A DNA stretch of 64,000 nucleotides from Icerya purchasi (Eukaryota; Arthropoda; Insecta; Hemiptera; Monophlebidae): NCBI GenBank assembly GCA_039619475.1, contig CM077116.1, positions 277,837,258 to 277,901,257 on the forward strand. Reading direction: 5' to 3'. The notes under the pieces are model-generated. The model ran no database searches, was not told the origin of the DNA, and saw only the letters and a program-made list of their open reading frames with translations. Position numbers and translations under genes: made by a program. This document shows positions 1-11,780 of this stretch, in pieces (within the stretch, counting starts at the first letter, position 1; the number at the start of each line of letters is the position of its first letter).

Positions 1-10
1 ACAAAAAAAC

Positions 11-170
11 AATCGAATGATTTTGATTCAAATGATTTTAATTTGAATGATTTTGATTCGAATGATTTTGATTCGAATGATTTTAATTCGAATGATTTTG
101 ATTCGAATGATTTTTGATTCGAATGATTTTAATTCGAATGATTTTGATTCGAATGATTTTAATTCGAATG
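11..170. repeat. 15-bp AT-rich minisatellite
   Basis: Tandem array of a 15-bp unit close to GAATGATTTTGATTC, about ten copies, alternating between ..TTTGATTC and ..TTTAATTC variants, with one extra T near position 115. Looser GAATG words continue to about 285. Because the period is a multiple of three it makes a spurious open frame on the minus strand with a five-residue period; this is not a gene. Confidence 0.9.
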
Positions 171-599
171 ACTGATGTGAATACGAATGAATTATACGAA
201 TGAAATAACATTTCGAATGCAACTGTGGAACAATCGAATGCATTCGAAGTTATCGAACAATCGAATAATTCGAATGAAACATTTCGAAGTTTCCCATCAC
301 TAGTCAGTACGCTTTTGTAACGATCGGAGAATAAAGAAAAAATTTTTGGAACCGTAGAAAATGAGAAATATACTTAGAGCGTTAGTGTGTACATGTAGGG
401 CGTGGTTCCATAATAATGTATCGACTGGAATAGAAATTATAAGAATATTAAGATCCTGTTTCAACGGTTTTGAAAGTGTTTGCATGCAACGTCACATATA
501 GTGATGGTTGAAGCGAATGTGTTGAAATAAAAAAATAAAAAAAATCTTAGGCTAATTTTATAATAATTACGCCCTGAAAAATAAAAAAATACGTACGAA
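171..599. other. No gene seen; decaying repeat edge
   Basis: Degenerate GAATG words fade out by about 285. The rest is AT-rich sequence without a recognisable coding or RNA feature. Confidence 0.5.
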
Positions 600-1205
600 T
601 GGAAAAAGAGGAAGAAGGGGGGTTTAGGTTAGTTTCTGGCTTTAAATATTATACTTTGGTTAAATTCGGAATTTTTATACTTACACGTAGAATTTTGAAA
701 AATCGCGGTATCGCGAACGATCGACAAGTGAGCGGGAACGGCGCGTGCGCCTTCTAAGTATGCTAGGAGGGCGAGCGGGGCTTAGGTTACTTTCCTGCTT
801 TAAATATTATATTGAGGTTAATTTTTAAACGTATCGAATTATCGGAAATGCGGGGGAACGGCGCGTGCGCTTTAGAGATATGCCAGGAGGGCGAGCAGGG
901 GTTTGGTTAGTTTTCAGCTTTAAATATTATATTGAGGTTAATTTTTAAACGTATCGAATTATCGGAAATGCGGAGGAACGGCGCGTGCGCGGGAACGGCG
1001 CGTGCGCTTTAGAGATATGCCAGGAGGGCGAGCAGGGGTTTGGTTAGTTTTCAGCTTTAAATATTACACTTGGGTTAATTTCGGAATTTTTATACTTACA
1101 CGTAGAATTTTGAAAAATCGCGGTATCGCTGTGGGCGGGAGGGAAGAGTGGGGACTTGGGTTAGTTTCGGGCTTTAAACATTATACTTGGGTTAATTTAT
1201 AATCG
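600..1205. repeat. GC-rich tandem repeat, about 120-bp unit, five partial copies
   Basis: The word CTTTAAAYATTATA recurs near 642, 799, 920, 1057 and 1173, each time preceded by a TTAGTTTYNGG-like stretch. GGAACGGCGCGTGCGC recurs near 735, 855, 975 and 992, giving a 120-bp spacing for the first three and a local 17-bp duplication at 975-1007. Two unit types alternate: one carries a TACACGTAGAATTTTG segment (about 680 and 1100), the other a GTATCGAATTATCGG segment (about 830 and 950). The strong CpG/GpC content contrasts with the AT-rich surroundings. No coding meaning is evident. Confidence 0.85.
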
Positions 1206-1236
1206 GTTCGGTTTATCGGAAACGAGCGGGACCTGT

Positions 1237-1412
1237 AGGGTGAAATTTGGAGGAAATTTGCAAAAAATTTGGAAAAATTTGAGGAAAATTGGGGAAAATT
1301 GGGGGAAATCGGGGGAAACTTGGGTGAATTTTCAGCGTCGGAATAAAAAATTGGGTGAATTTTTGCCTCCCGAATAAAATACTTAGGTGACTTTTCGCCT
1401 CCGGGACAGGAA
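1237..1412. repeat. Purine-rich tract and 31-32-bp tandem repeat
   Basis: From 1237 to about 1318 the plus strand is a graded run of GGAAAATTTG-like words changing to GGGGGAAA. It is followed by three copies of a 31-32-bp unit starting near 1320, 1351 and 1383 (TTGGGTGAATTTTT..CCTCC..GAATAAAA). This is strand-asymmetric simple sequence adjoining the 120-bp array. Confidence 0.7.
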
Positions 1413-2592
1413 TTGGGGTTGTGACGTCAGACTTCCTAGAGTCGCCATTTATTCACTACTGTAAAGTAAAAATGTAAAGGCTTTTGGTACAGTTGAAAAG
1501 AACTTGGTATCTCTCTTTGCATTTAATAGTCGTCAAAACTAAAGTAGAATTGAAGGAATTAATTAAAACCTTTTATCGAATTGTTCTTCATTTTTGAGGT
1601 ACATAGACGAATCAAAAAACCACGATTATTCCAACAGACATGTTCCACCTGTGTGTATATTTGTCGGAGGAATAGAATACATGACTTTGCTGTAATTACT
1701 TTAAAAAAAAAAAAAAAAAGACACTTAATCACTGACTTAATTCTATTTTTCATTTCGTTTTTTATATATATATATATATAACGAACATACCTTGATTTTT
1801 ACATAATATGTTGTTTTTTTTTTTCTTTTTTAATTTACAGCTGAATGACAGTCCATTTTAAACGAAATTGTTGTTTTTCCCGAAATGTGTATATATACGA
1901 GTGCGCTGCTTGAATTTCGGGTAGCTGGAGGGAGGAGGATGTAATTACAAAAATACAATTTCATTTGTTTTCATATCGGTTTGCTGCCCGATGAAATAAA
2001 TAAAGCCGAGTCGTGAGATATTATTAGTTGGCCGAACCTCTTTCACCTTATTATAATATCGCGCGTTAATATTTATTTATTAACGAGATTTTTGATGTAG
2101 TGGAAATGCTACCATGCTCGTCGATGGTAAATCTATATTGTAAACTAACTCAACACCAATTCTTCGGTTGAGAAGGCGGTAATGCATTTCTCGTCAAGGT
2201 CTTAAATATGTATAATAATTTTCCATTCATTTCTTAATTTTCGTTATCATCACTTATTTTTCATGATCCACTAAGTCTTATACTGTTCTGGATTTTTTTG
2301 TTTTGGTGAGTCGTGAAATTTTTTTTCTTCTTCCGAACAATGCTCTCTTAGTTATTAAAAGAACGGCTAATATTTATTTTGAATCGTGAAACAACTTGTA
2401 ACGATATAACCCCGTTTAAGTTTTACACCGTGGGCGTGAAAGTATTATTTTTTAATTATTAGTAATTTAAAACTAAGATTAAAAAAAAAAAGTATATCAA
2501 CCCGGAAGAAAATCGATTTGAGTTCCTCAAATTAGTGCGCGAAGACACAGGTAAATGCGAAAAGCGACTATGTAAAATAGGTAATATTCGTT
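1413..2592. other. No gene seen
   Basis: Contains a poly(A) run (1703-1719) and a TA run (1763-1780) and otherwise unremarkable AT-rich sequence. No conserved coding frame was recognised on either strand. Confidence 0.5.
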
Positions 2593-3460
2593 TCAAATTT
2601 TAAAATAACAAATAGTCACATTGGGATTTTCTTCTCCACGCGCCGCCATCTCCGCCTCGGAGGTTGGCGATCCACGTTGCCAGCACGAGGAACGGAACAA
2701 TTCAATTGATGTGCAGCCAAGCCATCGGCGAAAATCGTTCATCCGGGAGTTCTGCCGGCGTCCAATAGATCTTTTGCCCGCTATTTTTCCTTCTAGGATG
2801 ACTCGCAGGATCTCGTACTTAGGGCCTCTCATTACGTGACCCAGATAATACCGTAGCTTACGTTCTTTAACCGATCTTAGCGGCATGGGTTGTCGTCTTC
2901 CAATTCGATCTAGTACTTCCCTGTTTGTGATTTTTTGAATCCATGATACCCGTAGCATACGACGATCGGTGTACATTTCGAAAGCATGTATGCGTTTTTC
3001 CAGTGTGGAATCCAACGTCCGGCTTTCGCGCCGATACTGCGAGATAGTAAAAACACGTAGCAGTTGAGAAGTCTCATCCTTAAACCAATGTTCAATTCGC
3101 GTCCCGTGAAAAGATTTCTCATGCTAATAAACGCTTCTCGAGCCTTTTCGATTCGAGAACGAACCTCTTTCTTTGAGGTGCAGCTATCATCCAGAGTGGT
3201 GCCGAGGTATTTCACTGACCTGACTTGCTCTATTTCTACGCCATTAACTTTCAGGAGGGTGCATTTGGTGGTTGGCTTCTTCGAAAAAACCATAATTTTT
3301 GTTTTCCAGATGTTCGTCGGAAGTCCAAATGCTCTACTACGCTCTCCAAGCTTGTCTATCATCTGCTGTAATTCTGCAAACAAATATTTCATAAATACCT
3401 CTAATCTCAATGCTATAACTGATATACTATACAGCTTGAGAGAAAGCGTTGTTTGACATA
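2593..3460 (-). pseudogene. 5'-truncated LINE reverse transcriptase, C-terminal half (RTE-like tail)
   Basis: Two overlapping minus-strand frames together read as the thumb and C-terminal part of a non-LTR retrotransposon polyprotein. The upstream frame (about 3410 down to 3060) holds KTKIMVFSKK, a VNGVEIEQV..KYLGTTLDD block and an RIEKAREAFISMRN block, as seen downstream of the catalytic palm of LINE RTs. The second frame (3015 to 2593) holds the usual tail of this class: HAFEMYTDRRMLRVSW, RKLRYYLGHVMRGPKYE and GKIAGKRSIGRRQ. The YADD palm motif and everything upstream are absent, so the copy is 5'-truncated near 3460. A frameshift lies near 3015-3060. It is a dead fragment. The tail resembles the remnant at 28035-28380 and, more distantly, the intact element at 15.4-18.7 kb. 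Clade assignment is tentative. Confidence 0.8.
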
Positions 3461-4224
3461 TGGGTATTATTTAAACGAAAAAATAGCGAAACTTTTATTA
3501 TCACCGTACTGTCTGAAAAAATGTTAATAGTTACTTTTCATCTCTGCTTCGTGGGGAACTTACTTGCTGTCATTTTCATCTGCATCTTTGCAACAAAAAA
3601 CTGACCTGATTTTCATCTATGCTGCAGTCTGTTACAGATTTGTACTAAAATGAGTATTATTTGCACGAATATGTAGGTCCATTTAGCAGAGGCGAATAAA
3701 TGTGTACGATGTTCCGACGAATTGAATTAAATTTGAAAATTTCAGATTTGTCGATTTGTTTGCGTAGCCATCGTTCGAGCAAGTTCTCGAGGCCGCTAAT
3801 AACAAAAACATCGATAGTTTCGTTTTTAATAGCGTATCGCAAAGGGTTTTTTTTTTTTTTTTTACACTTTCAGATGCATTGAAAGACATTTTACCCGGAA
3901 TCGTAATTTAAATAAAATCTTATATTGGATAATTAAATGTATTCCTGGTCGTAGTAAAACTGTGCAGATGGTGCGAGTGGATGAAAGAGGTCGGCCTCTA
4001 TTCTTAATAGGCTCACAAAGCATTTGATTACGTTAATAACCGAATTCTTGTATGCAGAAGTAACGTGTTTTTAAATTAACGGTGCTCTGTTTTAAAAACT
4101 GATTCGTAATTTCTTTGATTTCTCTAACTTTTTACCCGGACAACGACGATTTGCATTATGGCAACGTGTCAATTTTAGAGATTCCTGTTCATAATCGACG
4201 GAAATAAGTTAGTTGACACTCATT
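3461..4224. other. No gene seen
   Basis: Contains a T run (3847-3863). No recognisable coding or structural feature. Confidence 0.45.
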
Positions 4225-4800
4225 CGCTCGGTTATCTTCCTCTTCCGGTAGGTTTCTTCCTGTTTTCTCAGCTTCCAATATTATACCCTTCTGTCTGCAG
4301 CTGCTCATTCCAGACTATGGTTTAACTCCTATGTCTCCTCATTCTCCAATCTGGACCCTTTTTTCTTGCCTATTCAACTTTCCTTTCTCGCTTCCGCTGG
4401 TTTTTTGACTTTTCTTCTATGCGTCGCTCCAACCTCCCTGCGATTTACCGCCTGCGTTTCGGGCACAGCTCGTTTCCTTGCTCGTTTTTCCGTTACTCTC
4501 TCGTGCCTTCTTCTTATTGTCCATTGCACCCCTCCAGCAATCAATTTATTTGTGATCCCGATCATATAATGTTCGGTTGTTCGTCACTTTCTTCAACTGA
4601 ACAAGCTTCTTTTTATTCCTTCCTTTTTCAGTATTCCCACTCCATACTGTACTTCATTCATTCTCTCCCTTCCTTCTCCTTCTGTCGGCTATCTCTGATC
4701 GTGTAAGGATTTGAGACTCTCTTGCCTGCCCCTCTGTTCCATATTGTTCTTGGTTCAATGTCCATGTTGACAAACTCATAAAAAAAAAAAAAAGAAAAGA
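4225..4800 (+). pseudogene. 3' end of an RNase H-type LINE (zinc-knuckle tail plus A-tail)
   Basis: Plus-strand, pyrimidine-rich sequence whose translation (about 4410-4640) keeps the C-terminal signature that follows the RNase H domain in I/LOA/R1/Jockey-like LINEs: an RLRFGHS block, then SYCPLHPS and CDPDHIMFGC, matching the pattern RxGH..C..C..DHIxFxC. After the last readable codons (about 4706) comes a short 3' UTR and an A-rich tail at about 4781-4803, fixing the element's orientation and 3' end. A second copy of the same family lies in opposite orientation at 7272-7805; the two align by eye over most of their length, including a shared ATCTTCCTCTTCCGGTAGG-like word at their upstream ends. 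No RT domain is present. Several stop codons interrupt the upstream part, so it is a relic. Clade not determined. Confidence 0.65.
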
Positions 4801-7271
4801 AAAATATCAGCAGAATAAGAGAAAGTAAAAATATATATTATTTCTTAGTTATTTTATCGCTATCCGTAACGTTTTTTTGATTTTAAAAAAACTTTAAATA
4901 TGCACCAGCCATGAAAAATTTTCGCATTAATAGAAATTCCGTAAAACGATGCGAGCTACATAACATAGTCGTAATACCACGGGATACTCGCCTTAATTAG
5001 CAAATTGTTTTACTACGTGTGCGCTGTCTAACTTTGTCAGTAAGAAACTACACGTCATCGCTTAAAAGGTCGCATGCAGATTCTATGACTTTTTTGTGAC
5101 TAGTGTTTCGTGCATTTTTCAATTTTGAAAATGTCAGTTTTTCGTGAACGATGCGCGGCGTTACCTTAAAATCTAGCTATTGGAGGAAAATGGCAGGACG
5201 TTTTTATTACGTTGAAAAGCGCTTACAAAGAGGACATTACGTGGAAAATTCCGGAGTATACTCACTTTAAAAAAATATAGTCCAGTGCTGGGGGGGGGGG
5301 CATCTGTCAATGTCTCGAACGGACGGAACTGTCATAGAATTCGGTCGTATACGACGATCGATATCGGATTATCAAAGAACTGATGAAGAAATATCCAGCC
5401 CTCGTCGTTAAGTTTAGTTTAGCAAATTTTAGCGGATTAAGATGGCAGCGACCAAATTTAGACCATATGTGTTGACGCCAAATTAAAGAGTGACGCAGAA
5501 GCTTGCTATGTATTGAATCTCGACTGAACCCGATCTTTTTAATCAAAATCAACGACTTTTTTTTTGTACGCTCGAATGAAAAGGAGGCTAAATGAAAACA
5601 TTTTTTCCGCGTTTTAAGATGGAAAGAAAATCGAAAGAGGCACTGAAAGAGATTGGGGAAAATTAATCTAAAAAATATTTTAAATAAACGAATTAAAAAA
5701 AAAAAAAAAATGAGACTATTCCTTCAGTGGTGGAGGTGATTAAAATTTATATCAGAAAATAATAAATACAATTATTTTTTTAAAAAAAGTTTCGTCTATT
5801 TTTGCTACGCTTTCGATTGTACACGCATAGCGGAATGCACTGTGCAAAATACAATACCAAATGACAGGAAGGAACTCGTAAAAAGACTAAGAACATTTAC
5901 AAAAAGATGTAATAACCGTTATAAAATCAGTGTTGAGACTGAAACAGTGGATACCATTACCAAATAATTCCTGTAATCATGTCTAAAAATAATTTCAGGT
6001 AAAAAGGGAAAAGAGAAAAACACAGAATTACCAAAAATAATATGACCGCAGCGGGAAATATCGAATTAAATCGATATTGAGTAGATGTCAAGTTGAAATT
6101 TAAATTATGTTTTTTTGTTGTTTTTTTTTTATATATATATTCAAATATTTTCCCTCGTTTTTAAATTTAACGCTTTTAATATTACTTTATATGCATTTTA
6201 TCGAGATCTATGATCTATTCGGATTTCAGTTTATTATTCGGTGTTCACGTTTGTTTTCTTTTATATCTGATAAATTTAGACTGTGTGTGTGTGTGTGTGT
6301 GATAGTAGTTTAGAAAGAACCGGAAAAAACTAAATTTTTTTCCGACCAAAAATTCAGCCTTACCAAATGATGCTGGTAAAAATGATGTAAAACTGTTTCG
6401 AATAAATTATTTCTAGCTGATATTTCGATGATATTTCAAAAAGAAAATTTATTCGAAGTTCTTCCACTACCTCCTGCGACGTATATGTTTTCACGTAACA
6501 ATCGTTGTTATGTACATTTTGATTGATCGTTATTTTGTGGTACGTTATGTTACGTCCCCGTATTGTGCCGCTTATACATATTGCAAAAAATAAAAAATAA
6601 ATAAAATCCTGAAGCTAGAAGGTAAATATATCTTATATCTTTCTAAACTTGTTAATAATTTAGTAACAGCTGTCGTTGTTCACTTGTGCATTCTTACGTT
6701 TATACTCGTCGTCGGCTGAAAATTGAAAGTCTGCTTATATTTACCTTTTCTTTTTCACTCTCCCTCTTAAAAAACAAAATTTTCCGAACTGCGTACAATA
6801 AAAGTGAAGAATAAAAAAATGGAAAAAATTGTTTCTAATTCAAACATTGTAATATTATTGATTATGTAACGAGTTCTGAAAGTTGACTTTCTAGTTCATT
6901 TACGTCATTAAATTTTCGCGAGAAGGGAAAACGGAAAAGAATAAAAAGAAGCAATAATATAACTAAGGAATGAAAAAATAAGAATTTCTCTGAAATTTTT
7001 TTCTCTGTTATCAAATGTCACATTATTAGTAGACTAAAATAAATTTAATAAAATAAATTCGGTAAAGTTTTTTTAATACTAATTTAGGTTCAATTTTTTC
7101 GAATAATTATGTAATGACTGTTCCAAAAATACCAAGAGTTCGTTTCGATGCAGCGGACGAAGTTATTATTTACCAGTCCATCGATAGTGTGAAGGGTTGT
7201 AAAACAATCGTGCTACTATAAAAGTAATGTTAATTGCATTTTTCGATCATCGCGGTCGTCATTTACACTGA
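4801..7271. other. No gene seen; simple-sequence runs
   Basis: AT-rich sequence with a run of 11 G (5290-5300), a poly(A) run near 5695-5710, a TA run near 6131-6140 and a TG microsatellite (6282-6301). Short open frames here show no family motif. Confidence 0.5.
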
Positions 7272-7805
7272 TCCCTTTTTTTTTATTTTTACTTTAAATT
7301 GAGTTTTCCAGCAAGGGCATTAGCCCCTGAAAAATGGGAAGCAGGAAATTTATATTCTTAGGCGTTTAAGGACAGAGGATAAAAATACTTCAAAGACAGG
7401 AATAACCGAAACAGAAGGAAATGAGGGAATATAAAATCCATTGAATACAAACATTATGTGATCAGGGTTACATACAAAGTGACTGTTGCAGGAATGCTGA
7501 CAATATGGAGATGGCGCGAGAGAGGACCGGAAAAGCGACGAAGGGAGCAAAGTGTGCCCAAAGCGCAGGCGGCATATATCGTTGAAATACTAGAGCGGCG
7601 CATAGAAGGGAAGTCAAGAAACTCGGAATAGAGAGGAAGGGAAGGTTGAATGGACAAGTAAAAAGAATCCGGGTTAGAGAATGAGGAGGAGTTGAAATTG
7701 AACCACAATTTGTAATGCGCCGCAGTAAATAAAAAAAAAAAAATAGTATTGATGGATAGAAACGTAGTAAGAAACCTGCCGGAAGAAGAAGATAACCGAG
7801 CTAAT
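7272..7805 (-). pseudogene. 3' end of an RNase H-type LINE, second copy
   Basis: Minus-strand relative of 4225-4800. Reading down from about 7650 the frames give a degraded RRSSISTIYAA..CALG block, an LPSSLFRSSLAPSPYC block and CNPDHIMF, the same post-RNase H knuckle as in the other copy. Frames shift at least twice. The 3' end is marked by a T-rich run on the plus strand (about 7275-7285), which is the A-tail of the minus-strand element, preceded by a short 3' UTR with CAGGGGCTAATGCCC. The two copies face each other (tail to tail), about 2.5 kb apart. No catalytic domain remains. Confidence 0.6.
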
Positions 7806-8618
7806 GACGCCTTGGAATAATTTATCAACGTTTTGTATAAAGCCAGTCGTGAACATCTATTATTATCGTAACGTTCTCCGAATATATTGCAAAAACACAT
7901 TATGACCAAAAAAAAAATACCCCTGTACACATCACTTCACACGGTGGAAATCGTTCAAAAATTTTTGAAGAAATTCAACATTCCGGCTAGTGCCACATGC
8001 TCCTTTCACATCCAATAGCTAGCACCGTATTGACTATTTCGAATACTGAAAAAAAAAAAAAAAAATGCGAATCCGAAAATTCAAGTCGAACGATGTAAAC
8101 TCTGTGCACAACTTTGTCGTGAGCATGCCACAAGATGAGTGCGAAAAGAGAATAATGGTAAAAAATTTTGGAGAAAAGATGCGTCGATGAATTCAGTACA
8201 ATGGTGCATATTTCGAAAAAAATCGGGACGGATTTAACGATAGTGATTTTTTCGTAGAATAAAATTGTTTCTTAAAACCTGCAGGGTTCAACGAGGTGGT
8301 TATCGGTTTTATTTAAACACACCCATAGCGAAGCGAGAAATTATCGCAACAAACGCACGCGGGGAGTGGTCTAGCGGCGAGGTAGTTGGTAAATTGCTTT
8401 ACATCCTACTCTGTATCATCGGCAAATTGGTAACTTTGTTCGCCTTCTCGAATTGCACTCGTCTCTATATTTTAGCAGCGACAGCCATTGTAGTTATAAA
8501 AAATTTTTATTAAAAAGAGAAAATACCGATACTTGAAGATTTACTGTAAACATTTAATAAAATGTTGTAAAAAGTAATAATTAATCGACAAGAAGATTAC
8601 TTACACAGTGCAATATTC
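7806..8618. other. No gene seen
   Basis: Contains a poly(A) run (about 8048-8065) and an 82-codon plus-strand frame (8265-8513) without recognisable motifs. Not annotated as a gene. Confidence 0.45.
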
Positions 8619-8847
8619 ATAAGGGGGAACATGATGATCATTTTTAGACAAGATTATTAATATACTTATTAGAGTCGGCACGAAATATTACAGCAAAAAT
8701 TTTAGGACACTCGTTTTCTACCGACCAAATATCGGAAATATCAGAAATATTTTCAATGAGGTGTTTTATTATTGCCGCAATTCGAATTTCGTGCCGATTC
8801 TAATCGGCGTTAATGTTGTTTAAGAACAATCATAATATAGCCCCCTT
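8619..8847. mobile_element. MITE-like inverted repeat
   Basis: About 230 bp with facing arms. AAGGGGGAACAT..ATGATC at the left faces ATTATGATT..AGCCCCCTTT at the right, and inside them TTAGAGTCGGCACGAAAT (about 8667-8684) faces ATTTCGTGCCGATTCTAA (about 8786-8803), nearly perfect over 18 bp. The G5/C5 tips and internal pairing are what a small non-autonomous DNA transposon or a foldback RNA would show. No coding capacity, and no clear target-site duplication. Confidence 0.55.
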
Positions 8848-9834
8848 TAAGAAGAGTATATTTTACTGTAAATATCCGTTTATCAAGTAATCGCTTTTTT
8901 GCTACTTTTTAGTGCGTTCTTAGGAAATTTGTAGGGTAGCTTTTGAGTATTTCTTTTCTCGAACAATTTTTTACGTAGATATATTTAAGTGATAATACGC
9001 ATTGACCAGCCTAAAGTACTACTGCTTCCCGGCTCTATTGATTCAGCAGTAATATTCAAACTCTGTTAGTAATGATCTTGTAAATCGCGCGCTCCGGACG
9101 TTTCAGTTATCTTTGTTCGAATCTTCAATAATACTTTAAGTCATTCATCGTTTCTTTAATTTTAAAATGTTGGACGTTTGTTATTCTGATGGGATAACTG
9201 CTGAGGATCATCGACGTCTATTGTTAAATCACCATTGGTCGCTAGACTTGCAAATGAACAATCATTAAAATTGGTCGACATAGTTAAAAGTTATGCGTGA
9301 CCGAACGCGCACATACACACACACACAAAAAATACATACAAAAAAACATACGTGACAAGCATATATACATATATACCTTCTTTTGAAGTCAAAAAAACGA
9401 GCAGCTACTATGCCATCAATAAATTGCACATGAGAAATATAAAATATCGCTTGGTTTACAAGTTTGCTGCTTTTATTTAAAACCTCATTTTATTCTCTTT
9501 GATATGTCTGTACTACAACCCGATCCCACGTTGTCTAGATAATTGTGTAACGCTTAAAATGGAGCGTGATACATATTTTACTTAATTCGCGGTAGTGCGG
9601 CTTACAACAGTTGCAGCTGGTATGCCCTGATGAAACTTTCGCACACTAGTGCATACACAATTTTTAACATATTTTTATTGTTAAAAAAAAAAAGGGTATT
9701 TTTTCTTTAATTTCACGGTGTCAATACTTCCGTTTTCGTATTATTGAAAGACGAAATGTGTCTCCTGCAATATTGTTGTAAATGTTTAATAATCTTAAAT
9801 ATCACCTGGATTTTTACGTTTTCAATTTTTCACA
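8848..9834. other. No gene seen
   Basis: AT-rich; contains a CA microsatellite (about 9314-9326). No recognisable coding feature. Confidence 0.45.
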
Positions 9835-10185
9835 ATGAGTGAACATGATTTCTCACTATCACACGATATCTGCTGGAAAAAAAGAAACCGAAATTTTTTT
9901 GAACATGTGAACTTTCAAAATCATATGTTTGGTTCCTGCAAAAGCGGGGGGACCTCTTTGCTTCAGCGGTGGTGCGTTACTCCCATCACTTTGGCCACTT
10001 ATAGAATGCTTCGTGGAACCAGGCACTTTCTGAAGCAGCGCCACACACTGTTCTGGCAAATTCTTTGTCGAATCTCGTTTACACGTATTTGTCCTTTCGA
10101 GATAGTTTTCAGCTTTGAAAACAGGAAAACGTTTATAGCGGCCAAATCTGGACAATACTGAGAATCAGGAAGAATCGGCATTAGT
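9835..10185 (-). pseudogene. mariner-family transposase, C-terminal fragment
   Basis: Reading down from 10181, the minus strand gives SQYCPDLAAINVFLFSKLK, which aligns with the mariner block YSPDLAP.D..LFPKLK around the third catalytic aspartate of the DD34D triad. It is followed by KGQIRVNEIRQR and then, in another frame, a W-rich KW..W stretch typical of the C-terminus. The position of the third catalytic Asp (codon at 10133-10131) reads Asn (AAIN instead of APxD). Stops and frame changes occur after about 10000. Upstream parts of the transposase and terminal repeats were not found. It is a dead 3' fragment. Confidence 0.7.
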
Positions 10186-11169
10186 TTAGCGGGCCGACGG
10201 CAAGTAAAGGTGAGAATAGCTTTTTACTTGCTGTCGTGGTATAGAATAACCAGTTCTTGTTTTAATCATCGTTCAAACGCATTAAAACTTGTACGTATAT
10301 ATAATAATAATTCGCTGTTGACAGTGCGACCTTGTAGCACATAATGAGCACTACTACTCCCCTTGATGATCAAAGATAACATTGAGCTGGGCAAACGGCT
10401 CATGTGGCACTTCTTCAGGATTTTTCTGGAGCATTGATCGAATTTATGTTACGCATTGGTTTTGACATTGCAGCTATAAATCAAAGTTTTATCTCTCTTG
10501 TGATGATGATTTTTGAAAGTTTTTGTCGACAGTGGAGAACTCTTTACTGATCGTCACTCTGTTTCCGATCTCGCTTAACATACTAATACAAGTTTTGCGA
10601 CGACGCAACGCGTATGAACATGTTTTCGATCAAAGTTTAACTTCGTACAAACGACAGTTTGATTTTAAATTACCGATTTTTGGTCATTAATTTGTAGGAA
10701 AATTCGTCTTGATTTTGAGTCATTCTCGTATTGCCCGAATAAAAAAAAAAGCAACTATTGGTGACACTCTGCGAGTGAGTGTCTCGTAGAATACACGTGT
10801 ACGCTCGCTGAAGTAAATATTCCTGACGAAAGTTTTAGCCATTTTAAAACAAAATTCCAAACAAACACGCTGTTTCGTTAGATCGTTAATTTCCCATTCA
10901 CACGAAGCGCGGTAACTTACGTTTATGATATTCATTCAAAATGGATTCCACTTGTGAATTATTCATAAAACGGATTCATAATGGAAGAATATGAAGGTTT
11001 TTTGCGAGATCATTGAATATCAAGAACAAATTTAAAGTAAAAAATTATTCCAAAAAGTATGAGAACAACCCATTCGTTGGTATCAACTGTTGCGATTCTA
11101 AATGTGTGAATTTTAGTGCGCCTTGAAACATACTTATCGAAAAGAAAATGTGCTACTAAAATCATTCTT
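10186..11169. other. No gene seen
   Basis: No family motifs on either strand; a 71-codon minus frame at 10720-10935 is unrecognised and probably chance. Confidence 0.45.
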
Positions 11170-11780
11170 AGTAGCTTTGTTATTCAGCAGACTCTAATAT
11201 ACCTCGGGGGAGCACATTGGGTCCCATTTTGGTTTTAAAATATACATCAACAATTTGTGTAATCTAAGTATAGACGGGAAAATATACTGTTACGCTGATG
11301 ATGTAGTTTTGGTTTCCGGAAATGTATCGTTATTAAAGAAGAAAATGATGCAAAATAATATATCGCGGCTTTACATTTGGTTTGGGGCAAATAAATTAAT
11401 TTTAAATTTGAATAAATTAAAATATATGATAAATAAAGTTTTCTCCCTCAGTTTTATTGGAATAATTTGGAAATTAAATGGCAAGCTAGTTTTACATCGA
11501 GTGTATGAGATATTACGTTTCTGGGTCTTTTTTTAGACTCCAAACTTTGTTGCTGCAAGCATCTGACCTATATAGCATACAAATTGCGAAAGTTATATCA
11601 CATGTTTTATTATTTGAGTCAATTTTTCAATGAATATCAGTTATGCAGAATATACTACGGAATAATGGGGGGTAACAGCTGGTTAATTTATAAAAACTAC
11701 ACTTATCATGTAAACACGGATGACTATTTTAAATACTTTGAAAATAAATACGTATTTCACAATACTGAAATATATTAGAT
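11170..11780 (+). pseudogene. LINE reverse transcriptase palm/thumb fragment
   Basis: Plus-strand frames carry consecutive RT blocks: PRGSTLGP (11202-11225, the VPQGSxLGP block), then after a frame change IYCYADDVVLVSGN (about 11279-11320) with an intact YADD catalytic box, then YIWFGANKLILNLNKLKYM, the WF..NKL.LN..K.KYM region that follows the palm. A further frame (11584-11778) reads LRKLYHMFYYLSQF...IYYGIMGGNSW, resembling the thumb block that ends in YYGI. At least two frameshifts, no endonuclease and no tail. The style of the blocks suggests a CR1/Jockey-group LINE rather than RTE, but the clade is uncertain. Confidence 0.75.

Noticed and set aside
11..170. CRISPR-like regular repeat
   Set aside because: Contiguous 15-bp tandem units without spacers in a eukaryotic sequence; a minisatellite.
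7454..7930. 158-codon minus-strand frame
   Set aside because: It runs over the LINE tail in a wrong frame for most of its length; the pyrimidine-rich composition keeps it open.
8355..8430. tRNA-like A-box (GGGGAGTGGTCTAGCGG)
   Set aside because: No B-box (GGTTCGANTCC) at the right distance and no acceptor stem pairing.
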